Numbered from the stretch's first letter, positions 8,884-18,132 are shown. The stretch: 64,000 bases of DNA from Flavobacteriaceae bacterium HL-DH10 (GCA_031826515.1 CP134536.1:3354501-3418500); one strand, 5' to 3'. Numbers and translations are program-made. The notes: generated from the letters alone by a model not told the origin.

Positions 8884-10458
8884 ATGGATAACTCAATTAT
8901 ATTTGCAGTAGGCGGTGTCATTTTAGGATTAATTATTGGCTTTATTATAGCTAAAACACTTGAAAAGAATAATGCTTCAAAACTTGTAAAAGAAGCAAAA
9001 AAAAATGCAGCTTTAGTACTTAAAGAAGCTAATAGCGAAGGTGAATCAATTAAAAAAGATAAGATACTTCAGGCTAAAGAAAAGTTTTTAGAACTTAAAT
9101 CGGAACACGAAAAAGTGATTCTTTCTCGTGATAAAAAAATGGCTGAAGCCGAAAAGCGTACTCGTGATAAAGAATCACAAGTTTCTAGTGAACTTTCAAA
9201 AACAACGAGACTCAATCAAAGTTTAGATAGTAAAATTAAGGACTATGATCATAGAATTGATGTCCTTGAAAAGAAGCAAGAAGAGATAGATAAGCTTCAT
9301 AAAAATCAAGTGCAACAGTTAGAGGTTATTTCAAGTCTTTCTGCAGAAGAAGCCAAAGAACAATTAGTAGAATCTTTAAAAGGTGAAGCTAAAAATGATG
9401 CGATGGCATTTATTCAAAGTGCTGCAGAAGAAGCTAAATTAACAGCAGAACAAGATGCTAAGAAAATTATTATTAATACGATTCAGCGTATAGGAACAGA
9501 AGAAGCGGTAGATAACTGTGTATCTGTTTTTAATATTGAATCGGATGATGTAAAAGGTCGTATTATAGGTCGTGAAGGACGAAATATTCGTGCTATTGAA
9601 GCGGCTACCGGTGTTGAGATTATTGTTGATGATACACCAGAAGCTATTATCTTGTCGTGTTTTGATTCTGTGCGTAGAGAAATTGCTCGTTTGTCATTAC
9701 ACAAATTAGTAACTGATGGTAGAATTCACCCTGCGAGAATTGAAGAGGTTGTTAAAAAGACTCAAAAACAAATAGAGCAGGAGATTATTGAAGTAGGTAA
9801 ACGTACCGTTATAGATTTAGGAATTCATAATTTACATCCCGAACTTATAAAGATGGTTGGCCGCATGAAGTATCGTTCTTCTTACGGACAAAACTTATTA
9901 CAACACTCACGTGAAGTAGCTAAACTTTGTGGCGTTATGGCAGCCGAATTAGGTTTAAATCCAAAATTAGCAAAACGAGCTGGTTTGTTACATGATATAG
10001 GAAAAGTACCAGATGCGGAAGCCGATATGGAAACACCTCACGCTATTTTAGGAATGCAGTGGGCTGAGAAATACGGTGAAAAAGATGAAGTATGTAATGC
10101 TATTGGAGCTCACCATGATGAAGTTGAAATGAAATTTTTAATTTCTCCAGTTATTCAAGTTTGTGATGCTATTTCTGGTGCACGTCCAGGAGCTCGTCGT
10201 CAAGTTTTAGATAGTTATATTCAACGTTTAAAAGACTTAGAAGATATTGCTTTTGGATTTACAGGCGTTAAAAAAGCATATGCTATTCAAGCGGGTAGAG
10301 AACTACGTGTTATTGTTGAAAGTGAAAAAGTAGACGACCAAAAAGCAGCCGATTTATCATTTAGTATATCTCAAAAAGTACAGACAGACATGACTTATCC
10401 AGGTCAGGTTAAAGTAACTGTTATTAGAGAGACAAGAGCAGTTAATATAGCTAAATAA
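8884..10458 (+). CDS. rny: Ribonuclease Y
   Basis: This 524-residue membrane-anchored endoribonuclease initiates mRNA decay. It has an N-terminal helix (about 5-23, [20 protein letters not shown]), a long charged coiled coil (about 30-190), a KH RNA-binding domain with [19 protein letters not shown] (about 225-243), and an HD domain with [12 protein letters not shown] and the metal-binding histidines around HSREVAKL and GAHHDEVEM. Length and order are typical. It follows the 6S RNA and is closed by a strong hairpin terminator 35 bp downstream. Confidence 0.95.
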   Translation: MDNSIIFAVGGVILGLIIGFIIAKTLEKNNASKLVKEAKKNAALVLKEANSEGESIKKDKILQAKEKFLELKSEHEKVILSRDKKMAEAEKRTRDKESQVSSELSKTTRLNQSLDSKIKDYDHRIDVLEKKQEEIDKLHKNQVQQLEVISSLSAEEAKEQLVESLKGEAKNDAMAFIQSAAEEAKLTAEQDAKKIIINTIQRIGTEEAVDNCVSVFNIESDDVKGRIIGREGRNIRAIEAATGVEIIVDDTPEAIILSCFDSVRREIARLSLHKLVTDGRIHPARIEEVVKKTQKQIEQEIIEVGKRTVIDLGIHNLHPELIKMVGRMKYRSSYGQNLLQHSREVAKLCGVMAAELGLNPKLAKRAGLLHDIGKVPDAEADMETPHAILGMQWAEKYGEKDEVCNAIGAHHDEVEMKFLISPVIQVCDAISGARPGARRQVLDSYIQRLKDLEDIAFGFTGVKKAYAIQAGRELRVIVESEKVDDQKAADLSFSISQKVQTDMTYPGQVKVTVIRETRAVNIAK

Positions 10459-10494
10459 TTATTATTCCTGCTACAGGAGGAATCTCATAAATAT

Positions 10495-10525
10495 AAAAAT
10501 CCAGCGTCAGCTGGATTTTTTAGTT
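10495..10525 (+). terminator. Intrinsic terminator after rny
   Basis: AAAAATCCAGC (10495-10505), loop GTCA, then GCTGGATTTTT (10510-10520), a perfect 11 bp stem with A and T arms, so it could also act on the convergent xerD transcript. Confidence 0.85.
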
Positions 10526-10527
10526 TT

Positions 10528-10604
10528 GCTAACTGCTAACTGCTAACTGCTAACTGCTAACTGCTAACTGCTAACTGCTAACTGCTAACTGCTAACTGCT
10601 AACT
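10528..10604. repeat. Tandem heptamer repeat, 11 perfect copies
   Basis: The unit GCTAACT repeats 11 times without error over 77 bp. It starts 7 bp after the rny terminator stem and ends one base before the complement of the xerD stop codon (10606-10608). Perfect short tandem repeats like this are prone to copy-number change by slippage. It is non-coding in both directions as annotated. Confidence 0.97.
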
Positions 10605-10605
10605 G

Positions 10606-11502
10606 TTATTTCCTAGGATGAAATTTTTCAACAACTTTAGTCAAATGACTTTTATCTAAATGCACGTATATTTCGGTTGTGGTAATGCTTTCATGTCCGA
10701 GCATGAGTTGAATAGAGCGTAAATCGGCATCGTTTTGTAATAAATGTGTAGCAAAGGAATGCCGGAAAGTGTGAGGAGAAATGCTCTTTTTTAGTCCGAT
10801 TTTTTCTGCTAATTGTTTGATGATAGTAAAAATCATGGCTCTGGTTAATTGTTTGCCACGGCGGTTCAAAAATAAAGTATCTTCAAATCCAGCTTGAATA
10901 TTTATATGATTGCGAATCTCAGTTCTATATATGTTTATGAATTTTTGAGTAATTTCAACAATAGGTACAAATCGTTGTTTATCTCCTTTTCCAGTGACTT
11001 TAATAAAACCTTCGTCAAAAAATAAATCAGATAGTTTTAAATTTATTAATTCGCTAACACGTAAACCACATCCATATAAGGTTTCAAGTATAGCACGATT
11101 ACGTTCACCTTCAGGTTTACTTAAATCGATAGCGCAAATAAGGCTATCAATTTCTTCTTCAGATAGGGTATCTGGGAGTTTTCTACCTATTTTAGGAGAT
11201 TCTATTAATTCTAAAGGATTTGATGCTCTGTAATCTTCGAAAACTAGATAGCTAAAAAAACTGCGTAATCCAGAAATTAAACGAGATTGAGAACGTGCAT
11301 TTACATTTTTAGCGACTTCATAAATAAACTGCTGGATGATATCTGGTGTTATTTTAATAGGAGATATGCTCATGTTATTAATTTCTAAATAGGAAATTAA
11401 TTTTTTTACATCGAGAGCATAATTCTCAATGGAATTTTTAGATAGTCCACGTTCTATCTTTAAATATAATTGATAGTCCTTAAGTGCATTTTGCCAATTC
11501 AT
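10606..11502 (-). CDS. xerD: Tyrosine recombinase XerD
   Basis: This 298-residue recombinase has a SAM-like core-binding domain (about 1-90) and a catalytic domain with the complete tyrosine recombinase set: Arg148 in CGLRVSELI, Lys172 in TGKGDKQRFVP, His244 and Arg247 in HTFRHSFATH, His270 in LGHESITTTEIY and nucleophile Tyr279. It resolves chromosome dimers at dif with XerC. Length and motifs fit the housekeeping XerD and not a mobile-element integrase. The 3' end abuts the heptamer repeat array. Confidence 0.9.
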   Translation of the reverse strand: MNWQNALKDYQLYLKIERGLSKNSIENYALDVKKLISYLEINNMSISPIKITPDIIQQFIYEVAKNVNARSQSRLISGLRSFFSYLVFEDYRASNPLELIESPKIGRKLPDTLSEEEIDSLICAIDLSKPEGERNRAILETLYGCGLRVSELINLKLSDLFFDEGFIKVTGKGDKQRFVPIVEITQKFINIYRTEIRNHINIQAGFEDTLFLNRRGKQLTRAMIFTIIKQLAEKIGLKKSISPHTFRHSFATHLLQNDADLRSIQLMLGHESITTTEIYVHLDKSHLTKVVEKFHPRK

Positions 11503-11676
11503 GAAAGTAAAAGTAGGGTAAATTCAGATAACCTCTATAATATACATAAAGCATTTTTTGTATAAAAATGAATTGCCAATACTAAAAATGAAACTGATAA
11601 TTATCATTTACTGCGTTCTAATTAAATGTTAAAATTGTATAGAGCATAATATTAACTAGTTAAAAACCATTTAATT

Positions 11677-12297
11677 ATGAAAAAAATTATTCTTATTGCA
11701 ATTTTGATTGTTTACAGTTTTACAGTCAGTGCACAAAATAAATTAGAAAACTCAACAGGTGTCATTTTTGGAGTTAAAGCAGGTGTGAACTTTGCAACTA
11801 TAACAGGAGATGATACAGAAGATGTTGATACTCGAACTTCATTTCACGTAGGAGTTGTTGTGGAAATGGAGATTTTTGATAAATTTTCATTTCAACCAGA
11901 AATATTATACTCTTCACAAGGCGCTAAGGGTTCTTCTGATGGTATGGATATGGAAATCAAATATGACTATTTAAATATTCCTTTATTGGTTAAATATTAT
12001 TTAGCGGAAGGTTTTAGTATAGAAGGAGGGCCACAAGTCGGAATTTTATTATCAGCAGATGGTAAAGCTTCAGGAATATCTGTTGATATAAAAGATATAA
12101 CTAAAGATATTGATTTTAGTTTAGATCTTGGTTTAGGCTATATTCTTGAAAATGGTTTAAATTTTGCAGCTCGATATAATTTTGGAATTTCAAATATTAA
12201 CGATAATAATGGGACAATAATGGGTACTGAATTCGATTTTGGAGATGTGAAAAATTATAATGGGGTATTCCAGCTATCAGTCGGATATATGTTTTAA
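11677..12297 (+). CDS. Outer-membrane beta-barrel (porin family) protein
   Basis: This 206-residue exported protein has a signal peptide (MKKIILIAILIVYSFTVSAQ). Repeated amphipathic beta strands follow (GVIFGVKAGVNFATITGDD, FSFQPEILYSSQGAKG, LNIPLLVKYYLAEGFSIEGG), with a final strand ending in a phenylalanine (SVGYMF). This is the typical 'outer membrane beta-barrel domain' pattern of Bacteroidetes, related to the PorT family. No substrate can be inferred. It stands alone, with its own terminator 25 bp downstream. Confidence 0.8.
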   Translation: MKKIILIAILIVYSFTVSAQNKLENSTGVIFGVKAGVNFATITGDDTEDVDTRTSFHVGVVVEMEIFDKFSFQPEILYSSQGAKGSSDGMDMEIKYDYLNIPLLVKYYLAEGFSIEGGPQVGILLSADGKASGISVDIKDITKDIDFSLDLGLGYILENGLNFAARYNFGISNINDNNGTIMGTEFDFGDVKNYNGVFQLSVGYMF

Positions 12298-12320
12298 ATT
12301 AAATTGATATTTAAAATGGA

Positions 12321-12349
12321 AAGGGAAGCACTAAGTGTTTCCTTTTTTT
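12321..12349 (+). terminator. Intrinsic terminator after the porin-family gene
   Basis: GGAAGCAC (12324-12331), loop TAA, GTGTTTCC (12335-12342) with one G-T pair, followed by seven T. Confidence 0.75.
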
Positions 12350-12484
12350 AGTTATGGTCATTATCTTTATAGGGTATTTTGTTTTTTTAAATTTTTTAAT
12401 TTAAAAATAATCAGACACCTATAACAGTTATCTTAAAGAATGTTAATTAGAACGTTTCATTGTGTTTTTTTATATATTTACACA

Positions 12485-12910
12485 ATGAAAAAACTAATCA
12501 TAATCAACGGCCCCAACCTAAATTTATTAGGAAAAAGAGAACCAAATATTTACGGAAGTTTATCTTTTACAGAGTTTTTAGATGAAGTAGTTGGAAAATA
12601 CCCAGATGCAGATATAGATTATTTTCAATCTAATATAGAAGGAGAACTTATTGATAAGTTACATGAAGTAGGATTTAGTTATGATGGTATTATATTAAAT
12701 GCTGCAGCTTATACGCATACTTCTATAGGTATTGGAGATGCTGTTAAAGCTATTGAAACCCCTGTTGTAGAGGTACATATTTCTAATACGTTTAATAGAG
12801 AAGAATTTAGACATCAATCATTTATTTCACCAAATGCTAAAGGTGTTATATTAGGTTTTGGTTTACAAAGTTATGAGTTGGCCATTCAAAGTTTTATATG
12901 CCGCACTTAG
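12485..12910 (+). CDS. aroQ: Type II 3-dehydroquinate dehydratase
   Basis: This 141-residue enzyme of the shikimate pathway converts 3-dehydroquinate to 3-dehydroshikimate. The start KKLIIINGPNLNLLGKREPN is the family signature, with the catalytic Tyr in NIYGS and Arg in GKREP. The active-site histidine region is NAAAYTHTSIGIGD, followed by VEVHISN. The ATG at 12485 is chosen because an in-frame ATG at 12440 adds 15 residues (FHCVFLYIY-rich) that precede the conserved N-terminus. The enzyme is a dodecamer in the family. It stands alone. Confidence 0.93.
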   Translation: MKKLIIINGPNLNLLGKREPNIYGSLSFTEFLDEVVGKYPDADIDYFQSNIEGELIDKLHEVGFSYDGIILNAAAYTHTSIGIGDAVKAIETPVVEVHISNTFNREEFRHQSFISPNAKGVILGFGLQSYELAIQSFICRT

Positions 12911-12981
12911 CCTCATCAAAAGGGAGGGAGTTTTACTCATGTGAAAATAAAGTGCGCTTAAAGTTATTTTAAATTATATAT

Positions 12982-13017
12982 AAAAAATGCGATTCAAATA
13001 TTTGAATCGCATTTTTT
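12982..13017. terminator. 36 bp perfect palindrome, probable terminator
   Basis: AAAAAATGCGATTCAAAT (12982-12999) is followed immediately by its exact complement (13000-13017) ending in six T. It lies 71 bp after aroQ and could stop transcription in either direction. Confidence 0.8.
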
Positions 13018-13102
13018 ATAATTAAGATTTTTCACATAAAATTAACTTATTGTTTTGTTTAATTTATAATTTACTTGTGAGAATTTTAAGAAGACTTTCG
13101 TT

Positions 13103-13110
13103 TAGATTTG
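13103..13110 (+). promoter_or_regulatory. Bacteroidota -7 element
   Basis: TAGATTTG matches TAnnTTTG, 34 bp before the ATG at 13145. A TTG lies 25 nt upstream of it, longer than the usual spacing. Confidence 0.45.
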
Positions 13111-13144
13111 TTTTGTATTAATCAATAAAACGAAACCTATAGTG

Positions 13145-13633
13145 ATGAATAAAATTACTTTTATACTTTTTTTTATAAGTTCTTGTATTGTTTTTTCACA
13201 AGAAAAAAGAGAAACAAACTCTTTTGGTGTAACTGACGATGTTAATATATTAAATACGTCACAGTTTTATAGAAATTATTTTTCTGAGTATCATTTGAAT
13301 GAAAATTGGTTTTTTAGAATGGAAATGCTAGAAAGAAGTAATAATAACTTACTTGGAGGCTATACACTTATAGAGCACCCCTTATTGGTTAAATATAAAA
13401 TTAGTAATAAATTTAGTGTTTTATTTGGTACTAAAGTAGACGTGTTAAAAACAGATGGCAAGATTGAAGATGTGTCTTTGTATTCTACTTTTGGTATTCA
13501 GTATGATGTTTCCAAAAGCACACTCTTAGAAGCTAGATTTAATTATAGATTATCAAATGGATCATCTATAATTCCAGATTATACTTTCGGAACTAAAACG
13601 TCATTTACAGTAGGTTCGAAAATTAAATTTTAA
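13145..13633 (+). CDS. Small exported beta-barrel-like protein, unknown
   Basis: This 162-residue protein has a signal peptide (MNKITFILFFISSCIVFSQ). The body is made of alternating polar and aromatic beta strands (ENWFFRMEMLERSN, HPLLVKYKISNKFSVLFGTK, TLLEARFNYRLSNG) and ends in Phe (GSKIKF), which suggests a small outer-membrane barrel. I do not recognise a specific family. The ATG at 13145 is used; a GTG directly before it would only add one residue. A bidirectional terminator follows. Confidence 0.65.
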   Translation: MNKITFILFFISSCIVFSQEKRETNSFGVTDDVNILNTSQFYRNYFSEYHLNENWFFRMEMLERSNNNLLGGYTLIEHPLLVKYKISNKFSVLFGTKVDVLKTDGKIEDVSLYSTFGIQYDVSKSTLLEARFNYRLSNGSSIIPDYTFGTKTSFTVGSKIKF

Positions 13634-13657
13634 AAAATTATAATTTCATTTAAAAAC

Positions 13658-13687
13658 AAAAAGTTCCGATAAAATCGGAACTTTTTT
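13658..13687. terminator. Bidirectional terminator between the barrel protein gene and lpdA
   Basis: AAAAAGTTCCGAT (13658-13670), loop AAA, ATCGGAACTTTTTT (13674-13687): a 13 bp perfect stem with A and T arms, between convergent genes. Confidence 0.85.
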
Positions 13688-13708
13688 ATATCTAAAATTT
13701 ATAAGTAT

Positions 13709-15085
13709 CTATAAATGTATCACTTCATCATAAGCATCAGCTACAGCTTCCATAACTGCTTCACTCATAGTTGGGTGAGGGTGCACTGTTTTTAATACTT
13801 CATGTCCTGTAGTTTCAAGTTTTCTGCCTAAAACAGCTTCAGCAATCATATCGGTTACACCAGCTCCAATCATGTGACAACCTAACCATTCGCCATATTT
13901 AGCATCAAAAATAACTTTTACAAAACCATCTTTATTTCCACCAGCACTCGCTTTACCAGAAGCAGAGAAAGGGAATTTACCAACTTTAATATCGATACCT
14001 TTTTCTTTAGCTTGTTTTTCAGTCAACCCTACAGAAGCAATTTCTGGAGAACAATACGTACAACCAGGAATATTGCCATAATCTAAAGCTTCTACATGTT
14101 GTCCAGCAAGTTTTTCAACACAAAGAATACCTTCAGCAGAAGCAACGTGAGCTAATGCTTGACCAGGAGTAACATCTCCAATAGCATAGTATCCAGGAAT
14201 GTTTGTTTGGTAAAAATCGTTTACTAATATTTTATCTCTATCTACTACAATACCAACATCTTCTAATCCAATATTTTCGATGTTAGTTTTAATACCAACA
14301 GCAGAAAGGATAATGTCAGCTTCTAAAACTTCTTCTCCTTTACTTGTTTTTACGGTAGCTTTAACACCTTTTCCTGAAGTGTCAACTTTAGTAACTTCAG
14401 CAGAAGTCATTATTTTTATACCACTCTTTTTAAATGAGCGTTCTAATTGTTTTGATACGTCTTCATCTTCAACAGGTACCACGTTTGGTAAATATTCAAC
14501 AATAGTAACTTCTGTTCCCATTGAATTGTAGAAATAAGCAAATTCAACACCAATAGCTCCAGAACCAACCACAATCATTTTTTTTGGTTGTTTAGGTAAG
14601 GTCATCGCTTCTCTATAACCAATTACTTTTTTACCATCTTGAGGTAAGTTTGGTAATTCGCGAGAACGTGCACCTGTAGCAATTATAATGTTATTAGCAC
14701 TGTATTCTGTGCCGTCAACGTCAATTTTCTTGCCTGGTTTTAATTTTCCATAACCAGAAATAACGTCAATTTTATTTTTTTTCATTAAAAATTCAATACC
14801 CTTGCTCATACCATCGGCAACACCACGGCTACGTTTAACAACAGCATCAAAATCTTTGTCAAAATCTTTAACAGACAACCCATAATCACCTGCATGTTTT
14901 AAATATTCAAAAACTTGAGCAGATTTTAATAAGGCTTTTGTAGGGATACAACCCCAATTTAGACAAACTCCACCAAGACTTTCTTTTTCAACAATAGCAG
15001 TTTTAAAACCTAATTGTGAAGCTCTAATAGCTGTAACATATCCACCAGGTCCACTTCCAAGAACAATAATATCGTATTTACTCAT
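13709..15085 (-). CDS. lpdA: Dihydrolipoyl dehydrogenase (E3)
   Basis: This 458-residue flavoprotein reoxidises dihydrolipoamide in 2-oxoacid dehydrogenase complexes, with NAD+ as acceptor. The FAD-binding GSGPGGYVTAI (10-20) is at the N-terminus, and the redox disulfide is Cys41/Cys46 in GGVCLNWGCIPTK. The NAD-binding glycine motif is VVGSGAIGVEFAYF. The FAD segment YYAIGDVTPG and the C-terminal catalytic HPHPTMSEA (His435/His437) complete the family set. No E1 or E2 gene is adjacent, so it probably serves several complexes. Confidence 0.93.
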   Translation of the reverse strand: MSKYDIIVLGSGPGGYVTAIRASQLGFKTAIVEKESLGGVCLNWGCIPTKALLKSAQVFEYLKHAGDYGLSVKDFDKDFDAVVKRSRGVADGMSKGIEFLMKKNKIDVISGYGKLKPGKKIDVDGTEYSANNIIIATGARSRELPNLPQDGKKVIGYREAMTLPKQPKKMIVVGSGAIGVEFAYFYNSMGTEVTIVEYLPNVVPVEDEDVSKQLERSFKKSGIKIMTSAEVTKVDTSGKGVKATVKTSKGEEVLEADIILSAVGIKTNIENIGLEDVGIVVDRDKILVNDFYQTNIPGYYAIGDVTPGQALAHVASAEGILCVEKLAGQHVEALDYGNIPGCTYCSPEIASVGLTEKQAKEKGIDIKVGKFPFSASGKASAGGNKDGFVKVIFDAKYGEWLGCHMIGAGVTDMIAEAVLGRKLETTGHEVLKTVHPHPTMSEAVMEAVADAYDEVIHL

Positions 15086-15165
15086 GTGTTATTTTTTAGG
15101 CTACGAATTTACGAAATCGAATTTGAATAATAAATTTTAGAAACCTATAAATTTATATCTTTTAC

Positions 15166-15173
15166 TACCTTTG
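15166..15173 (+). promoter_or_regulatory. Bacteroidota -7 element for ndh
   Basis: TACCTTTG matches TAnnTTTG. It lies 17 bp before the ATG at 15191 and would overlap the start region if the upstream in-frame ATA/ATG-like start near 15176 were used, so it decides for 15191. Confidence 0.55.
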
Positions 15174-15190
15174 TTTTGCAATATCATTAT

Positions 15191-16477
15191 ATGAATATAT
15201 CAAGAACGAGTTTTCCTAGAGTTGTTATTATTGGTGGTGGTTTTTCAGGAATAGCACTAGCAAAAAAATTATCTAAACAAGAGGTTCAAGTTGTTTTATT
15301 AGATAAAAATAATTATCATAACTTTCAACCACTTCTTTATCAAGTGTCTACAGGTGGCTTAGAACCTGATTCTATTGCATATCCTATCAGGAAAATTCTT
15401 AAAGACTTTCCTAATTTTAGTTTTCGCTTAGCTGAAGTGAATGAAATTGATAGCGTAAATAACCTTGTTAAAACAGATATAGGGGAATTAAAATTCGATT
15501 ATTTGGTCGTTGCTTCGGGTTCTAAAACAAATTATTTTGGAAATTCTGAAATTGAAAAGTATAGTATGGCAATGAAAACCATACCACAATCTTTAAATCT
15601 TAGAAGTTTAATACTTGAAAATTTTGAAGAAGCTTTGTTAACTTCCGATTTAAACGAACGCAATGCATTAATGAATTTTGTGATTGTAGGAGGCGGACCA
15701 ACAGGCGTTGAACTTGCTGGTGCTTTGGCTGAAATTAAAAAAGGTATTTTACCAAAAGATTATCCCGATTTAGATACACGATTAGCTCAAATACATATTA
15801 TACAATCAAGTGATTGTATTTTAAAAGGAATGAGTGATAAAGCTTCTGCTAAAGCTGAAGATTTTTTAGAGAAACTTGGAGTCAATATTTGGAAAAATGT
15901 TCGAGTTACTAATTATGATGGGAAAACGGTTACTACAAATACCGATTTAACTTTTGAAACAGCAACTTTAGTCTGGGCAGCTGGCGTAAAAGGAGCTACT
16001 ATAAAAGGCTTAGAGGCAGAAGAGTTAATAACTAGAGGCAACAGGCTTTTAGTAAACGAATTTAATCAGGTTAAAGGATATAATCACATTTTTGCTATTG
16101 GTGATATTGCTTCAATGATAACTGATGAGTTTCCTAATGGATTTCCTATGATGGCACAACCTGCCATTCAACAAGGCAGTCAATTAGGTGACAATATTTT
16201 AAAACTGATAGAGCAGAAGCCTATGGTGCCTTTTGTTTATAAAGATAAAGGAGTGATGGCTACTATAGGTAGAAATAAAGCAGTAGTAGATTTGCCTAAA
16301 TTTAAATTCCAAGGTGTTTTTGCTTGGTATGTTTGGATGTTTGTACACCTCTTTTTCTTAATTGGTTTTAGAAACCGAATGGTGGTTTTTATAAACTGGG
16401 TTTATAATTATGTTCGTTTTGATAGAGAAGCACGTTTAATTATTCGTCCGTTTAAAAAGAAATTAAATACAAAATAA
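15191..16477 (+). CDS. ndh: Type II NADH dehydrogenase (NDH-2) family flavoprotein
   Basis: With ATG at 15191 the protein is 428 residues. It has two dinucleotide folds: FAD-binding VVIIGGGFSGIALAKKL at the N-terminus and NADH-binding FVIVGGGPTGVELAGAL in the middle. The second FAD contact is HIFAIGDIASM, and AQPAIQQGSQLGDNI is typical of NDH-2. A C-terminal hydrophobic and basic helix (FAWYVWMFVHLFFLIGF) would attach it to the inner membrane. It passes electrons from NADH to menaquinone without pumping protons. It stands alone, with its own promoter. Confidence 0.88.
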   Translation: MNISRTSFPRVVIIGGGFSGIALAKKLSKQEVQVVLLDKNNYHNFQPLLYQVSTGGLEPDSIAYPIRKILKDFPNFSFRLAEVNEIDSVNNLVKTDIGELKFDYLVVASGSKTNYFGNSEIEKYSMAMKTIPQSLNLRSLILENFEEALLTSDLNERNALMNFVIVGGGPTGVELAGALAEIKKGILPKDYPDLDTRLAQIHIIQSSDCILKGMSDKASAKAEDFLEKLGVNIWKNVRVTNYDGKTVTTNTDLTFETATLVWAAGVKGATIKGLEAEELITRGNRLLVNEFNQVKGYNHIFAIGDIASMITDEFPNGFPMMAQPAIQQGSQLGDNILKLIEQKPMVPFVYKDKGVMATIGRNKAVVDLPKFKFQGVFAWYVWMFVHLFFLIGFRNRMVVFINWVYNYVRFDREARLIIRPFKKKLNTK

Positions 16478-16575
16478 AAGTGTTCTAGGTATTAAATAAA
16501 GAGTTATAAATCGTTGTTATTCAGTTATTTTGGTTAAATTTAAAGATATTAATTAACCATTAAAATTTTTTAACA

Positions 16576-17511
16576 ATGAAAAAACATGTCATTATTGTCA
16601 TGATGATGCTCTCTATCGTCATGTATTCCCAAAAGAAAAAAAATGGAAAAATTTACAGTGAACACCCTGCAATAGGAGTCGTTGAGGCTATGCAACAAGC
16701 TTTGATAAAGGGCGATACCATAGCGCTTTCGAATGCTTTACACGATGATTTCAAAGCATTTAATGGTATGAATGATAATCCAGATTCAAAAGGGGTTTCA
16801 AAAGAAGATATGTTAAGGCAATCTGCTTTTTGGGTAAACAATGCTTCTTATTTGAGTGTTAAAAGGTCAAAAGGCGCTTATCCAGACGCTTTAGAATATG
16901 ATGAGAGCGGTGTTTGGGTTCAAACCTGGGACCAGCTAAAAGGCGTTCATAATAAAACAGGCGTAAAGTTAAATATGCCAATTCATAGACTATTTAAAGT
17001 TGATGATGATAACAAGATATTAACCATGATAACTTATGATGATGGGACGGTTTTTCAAACTTTAAGACAAGGGTTCTCTACAAGAACAAACGGCAAGCTT
17101 TATGACCAGCACGAAAACATTAATACGGTTCGTAAAATGGTTGCTGCATTAGAATATGGCGATGTAGAAAAAGCGTTTAGTCATGATTATTTTACAGAAG
17201 ATGTAAGGTTTACTAATCTTGATATGAAGTCTGACGAATTTAATACTTTGGAAGATGAAAAGTCAAATTTTATAAAAATGTTGGAAAAATGGGATATTGA
17301 AGCTATCGATGTTCGAGGGTACCCTGATTATTTAGAATATGAAAGAGGTAACAGTAAATTAGTGCAGTCCTGGTGGAATTTTAGAGTAAAAAGGAAGTCT
17401 GATGACAAAAAAATAACTATTCCTGTAATGCTAGTTCATGGTTTTAATGATGATGGTAAGATTATTTATGAAACAGGTTACTATACAGCTGCTCAGATGA
17501 TGAAGAAATAA
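16576..17511 (+). CDS. Exported protein with two NTF2/SnoaL-like repeats
   Basis: This 311-residue protein has a signal peptide (MKKHVIIVMMMLSIVMYSQ) and an internal duplication. The first half has VEAMQQALIKGDTIALSNAL and YPDALEYDESGVWVQTW. The second half has VRKMVAALEYGDVEKAFSHD and YPDYLEYERGNSKLVQSWW. Each half has the helix-then-curved-sheet pattern of NTF2-like (SnoaL) folds. The function is unknown; such domains often bind small molecules or act as non-catalytic modules. It ends at a strong palindromic terminator. Confidence 0.65.
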   Translation: MKKHVIIVMMMLSIVMYSQKKKNGKIYSEHPAIGVVEAMQQALIKGDTIALSNALHDDFKAFNGMNDNPDSKGVSKEDMLRQSAFWVNNASYLSVKRSKGAYPDALEYDESGVWVQTWDQLKGVHNKTGVKLNMPIHRLFKVDDDNKILTMITYDDGTVFQTLRQGFSTRTNGKLYDQHENINTVRKMVAALEYGDVEKAFSHDYFTEDVRFTNLDMKSDEFNTLEDEKSNFIKMLEKWDIEAIDVRGYPDYLEYERGNSKLVQSWWNFRVKRKSDDKKITIPVMLVHGFNDDGKIIYETGYYTAAQMMKK

Positions 17512-17527
17512 AACAAATTGTAATTAT

Positions 17528-17567
17528 AAAAAAAGGACTTCAAAAATATTTTTGAAGTCCTTTTTTT
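17528..17567. terminator. 40 bp palindromic bidirectional terminator
   Basis: AAAAAAAGGACTTCAAAAAT (17528-17547) is followed by its exact complement (17548-17567). It overlaps the stop codon of the convergent DinB-family gene by two bases. Confidence 0.85.
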
Positions 17568-18117
17568 ATAAATCATCAGTAAAATGACGTCTACCTTTTT
17601 CTTTGCTAAATTTGTTAGTATTATATTTCGAAGAATCTCCTTTCGGGATTGATAAGGATTCCCAATCTTTCCCCTTTAAAAGTTTTCCTAAAAATACCAT
17701 TTGACCTATATGATAGGAATAATGTGCTAATTGTCGGTTAATGGCCTCGGTAACGGTGTGACTTTGGTTTCTAATGTAAATAATACGTTCTAAATCGACA
17801 GTTTCTAAAGGAGTAATAGCTTTAAATAAACACGACCAGCCACTTTCCCAGGAAGCGATAATTTCTTCTTTGGTATTATAGCTATTTATAAATTCATCAT
17901 CACGGTTTCTCCATTCTTTTTCACCATCTTCATTTAAAAAGTTAGTCCACCTACTAAGCATATTGCCAACAATATGTTTTGCAATTATTGATATATTGTT
18001 TGAGTCTTCATCACTTTGCCATTGCATTTCTTCAAACGAAAGCTGAGCAAAAGTTTTATCGCCTAAACTTTTATAATATTCAAATTGTTTAATAATACTT
18101 CCTAAATAGCTATTCAT
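17566..18117 (-). CDS. DinB/DUF1572 family protein
   Basis: This 183-residue predicted four-helix-bundle protein has the metal-site histidines of the DinB superfamily: His in IAKHIVGNM (about 47) and the pair in LAHYSYHIGQM (about 130-135). DinB-fold proteins include bacillithiol and mycothiol-dependent transferases, but the substrate here is unknown. It lies 15 bp downstream of msrB and is likely co-transcribed. A TATCTTTG match (18122-18129) sits directly in front of its ATG and would give a nearly leaderless message; this may be chance. Confidence 0.78.
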   Translation of the reverse strand: MNSYLGSIIKQFEYYKSLGDKTFAQLSFEEMQWQSDEDSNNISIIAKHIVGNMLSRWTNFLNEDGEKEWRNRDDEFINSYNTKEEIIASWESGWSCLFKAITPLETVDLERIIYIRNQSHTVTEAINRQLAHYSYHIGQMVFLGKLLKGKDWESLSIPKGDSSKYNTNKFSKEKGRRHFTDDL

Positions 18118-18132
18118 TTAACAAAGATAATT

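Noticed and set aside
10528-10604. CRISPR-like or regulatory repeat array
   Set aside because: The units are directly contiguous heptamers with no spacers and no cas genes are nearby, so it is a simple tandem repeat.
10606-11502. Phage or integrative-element integrase
   Set aside because: Length, N-terminal domain and motif spacing fit housekeeping XerD, and no other mobile genes surround it.
18122-18129. Promoter for a leaderless DinB-family message
   Set aside because: TATCTTTG matches the -7 consensus but lies four bases from the ATG and in the 15 bp gap behind msrB, where co-transcription is the simpler view.
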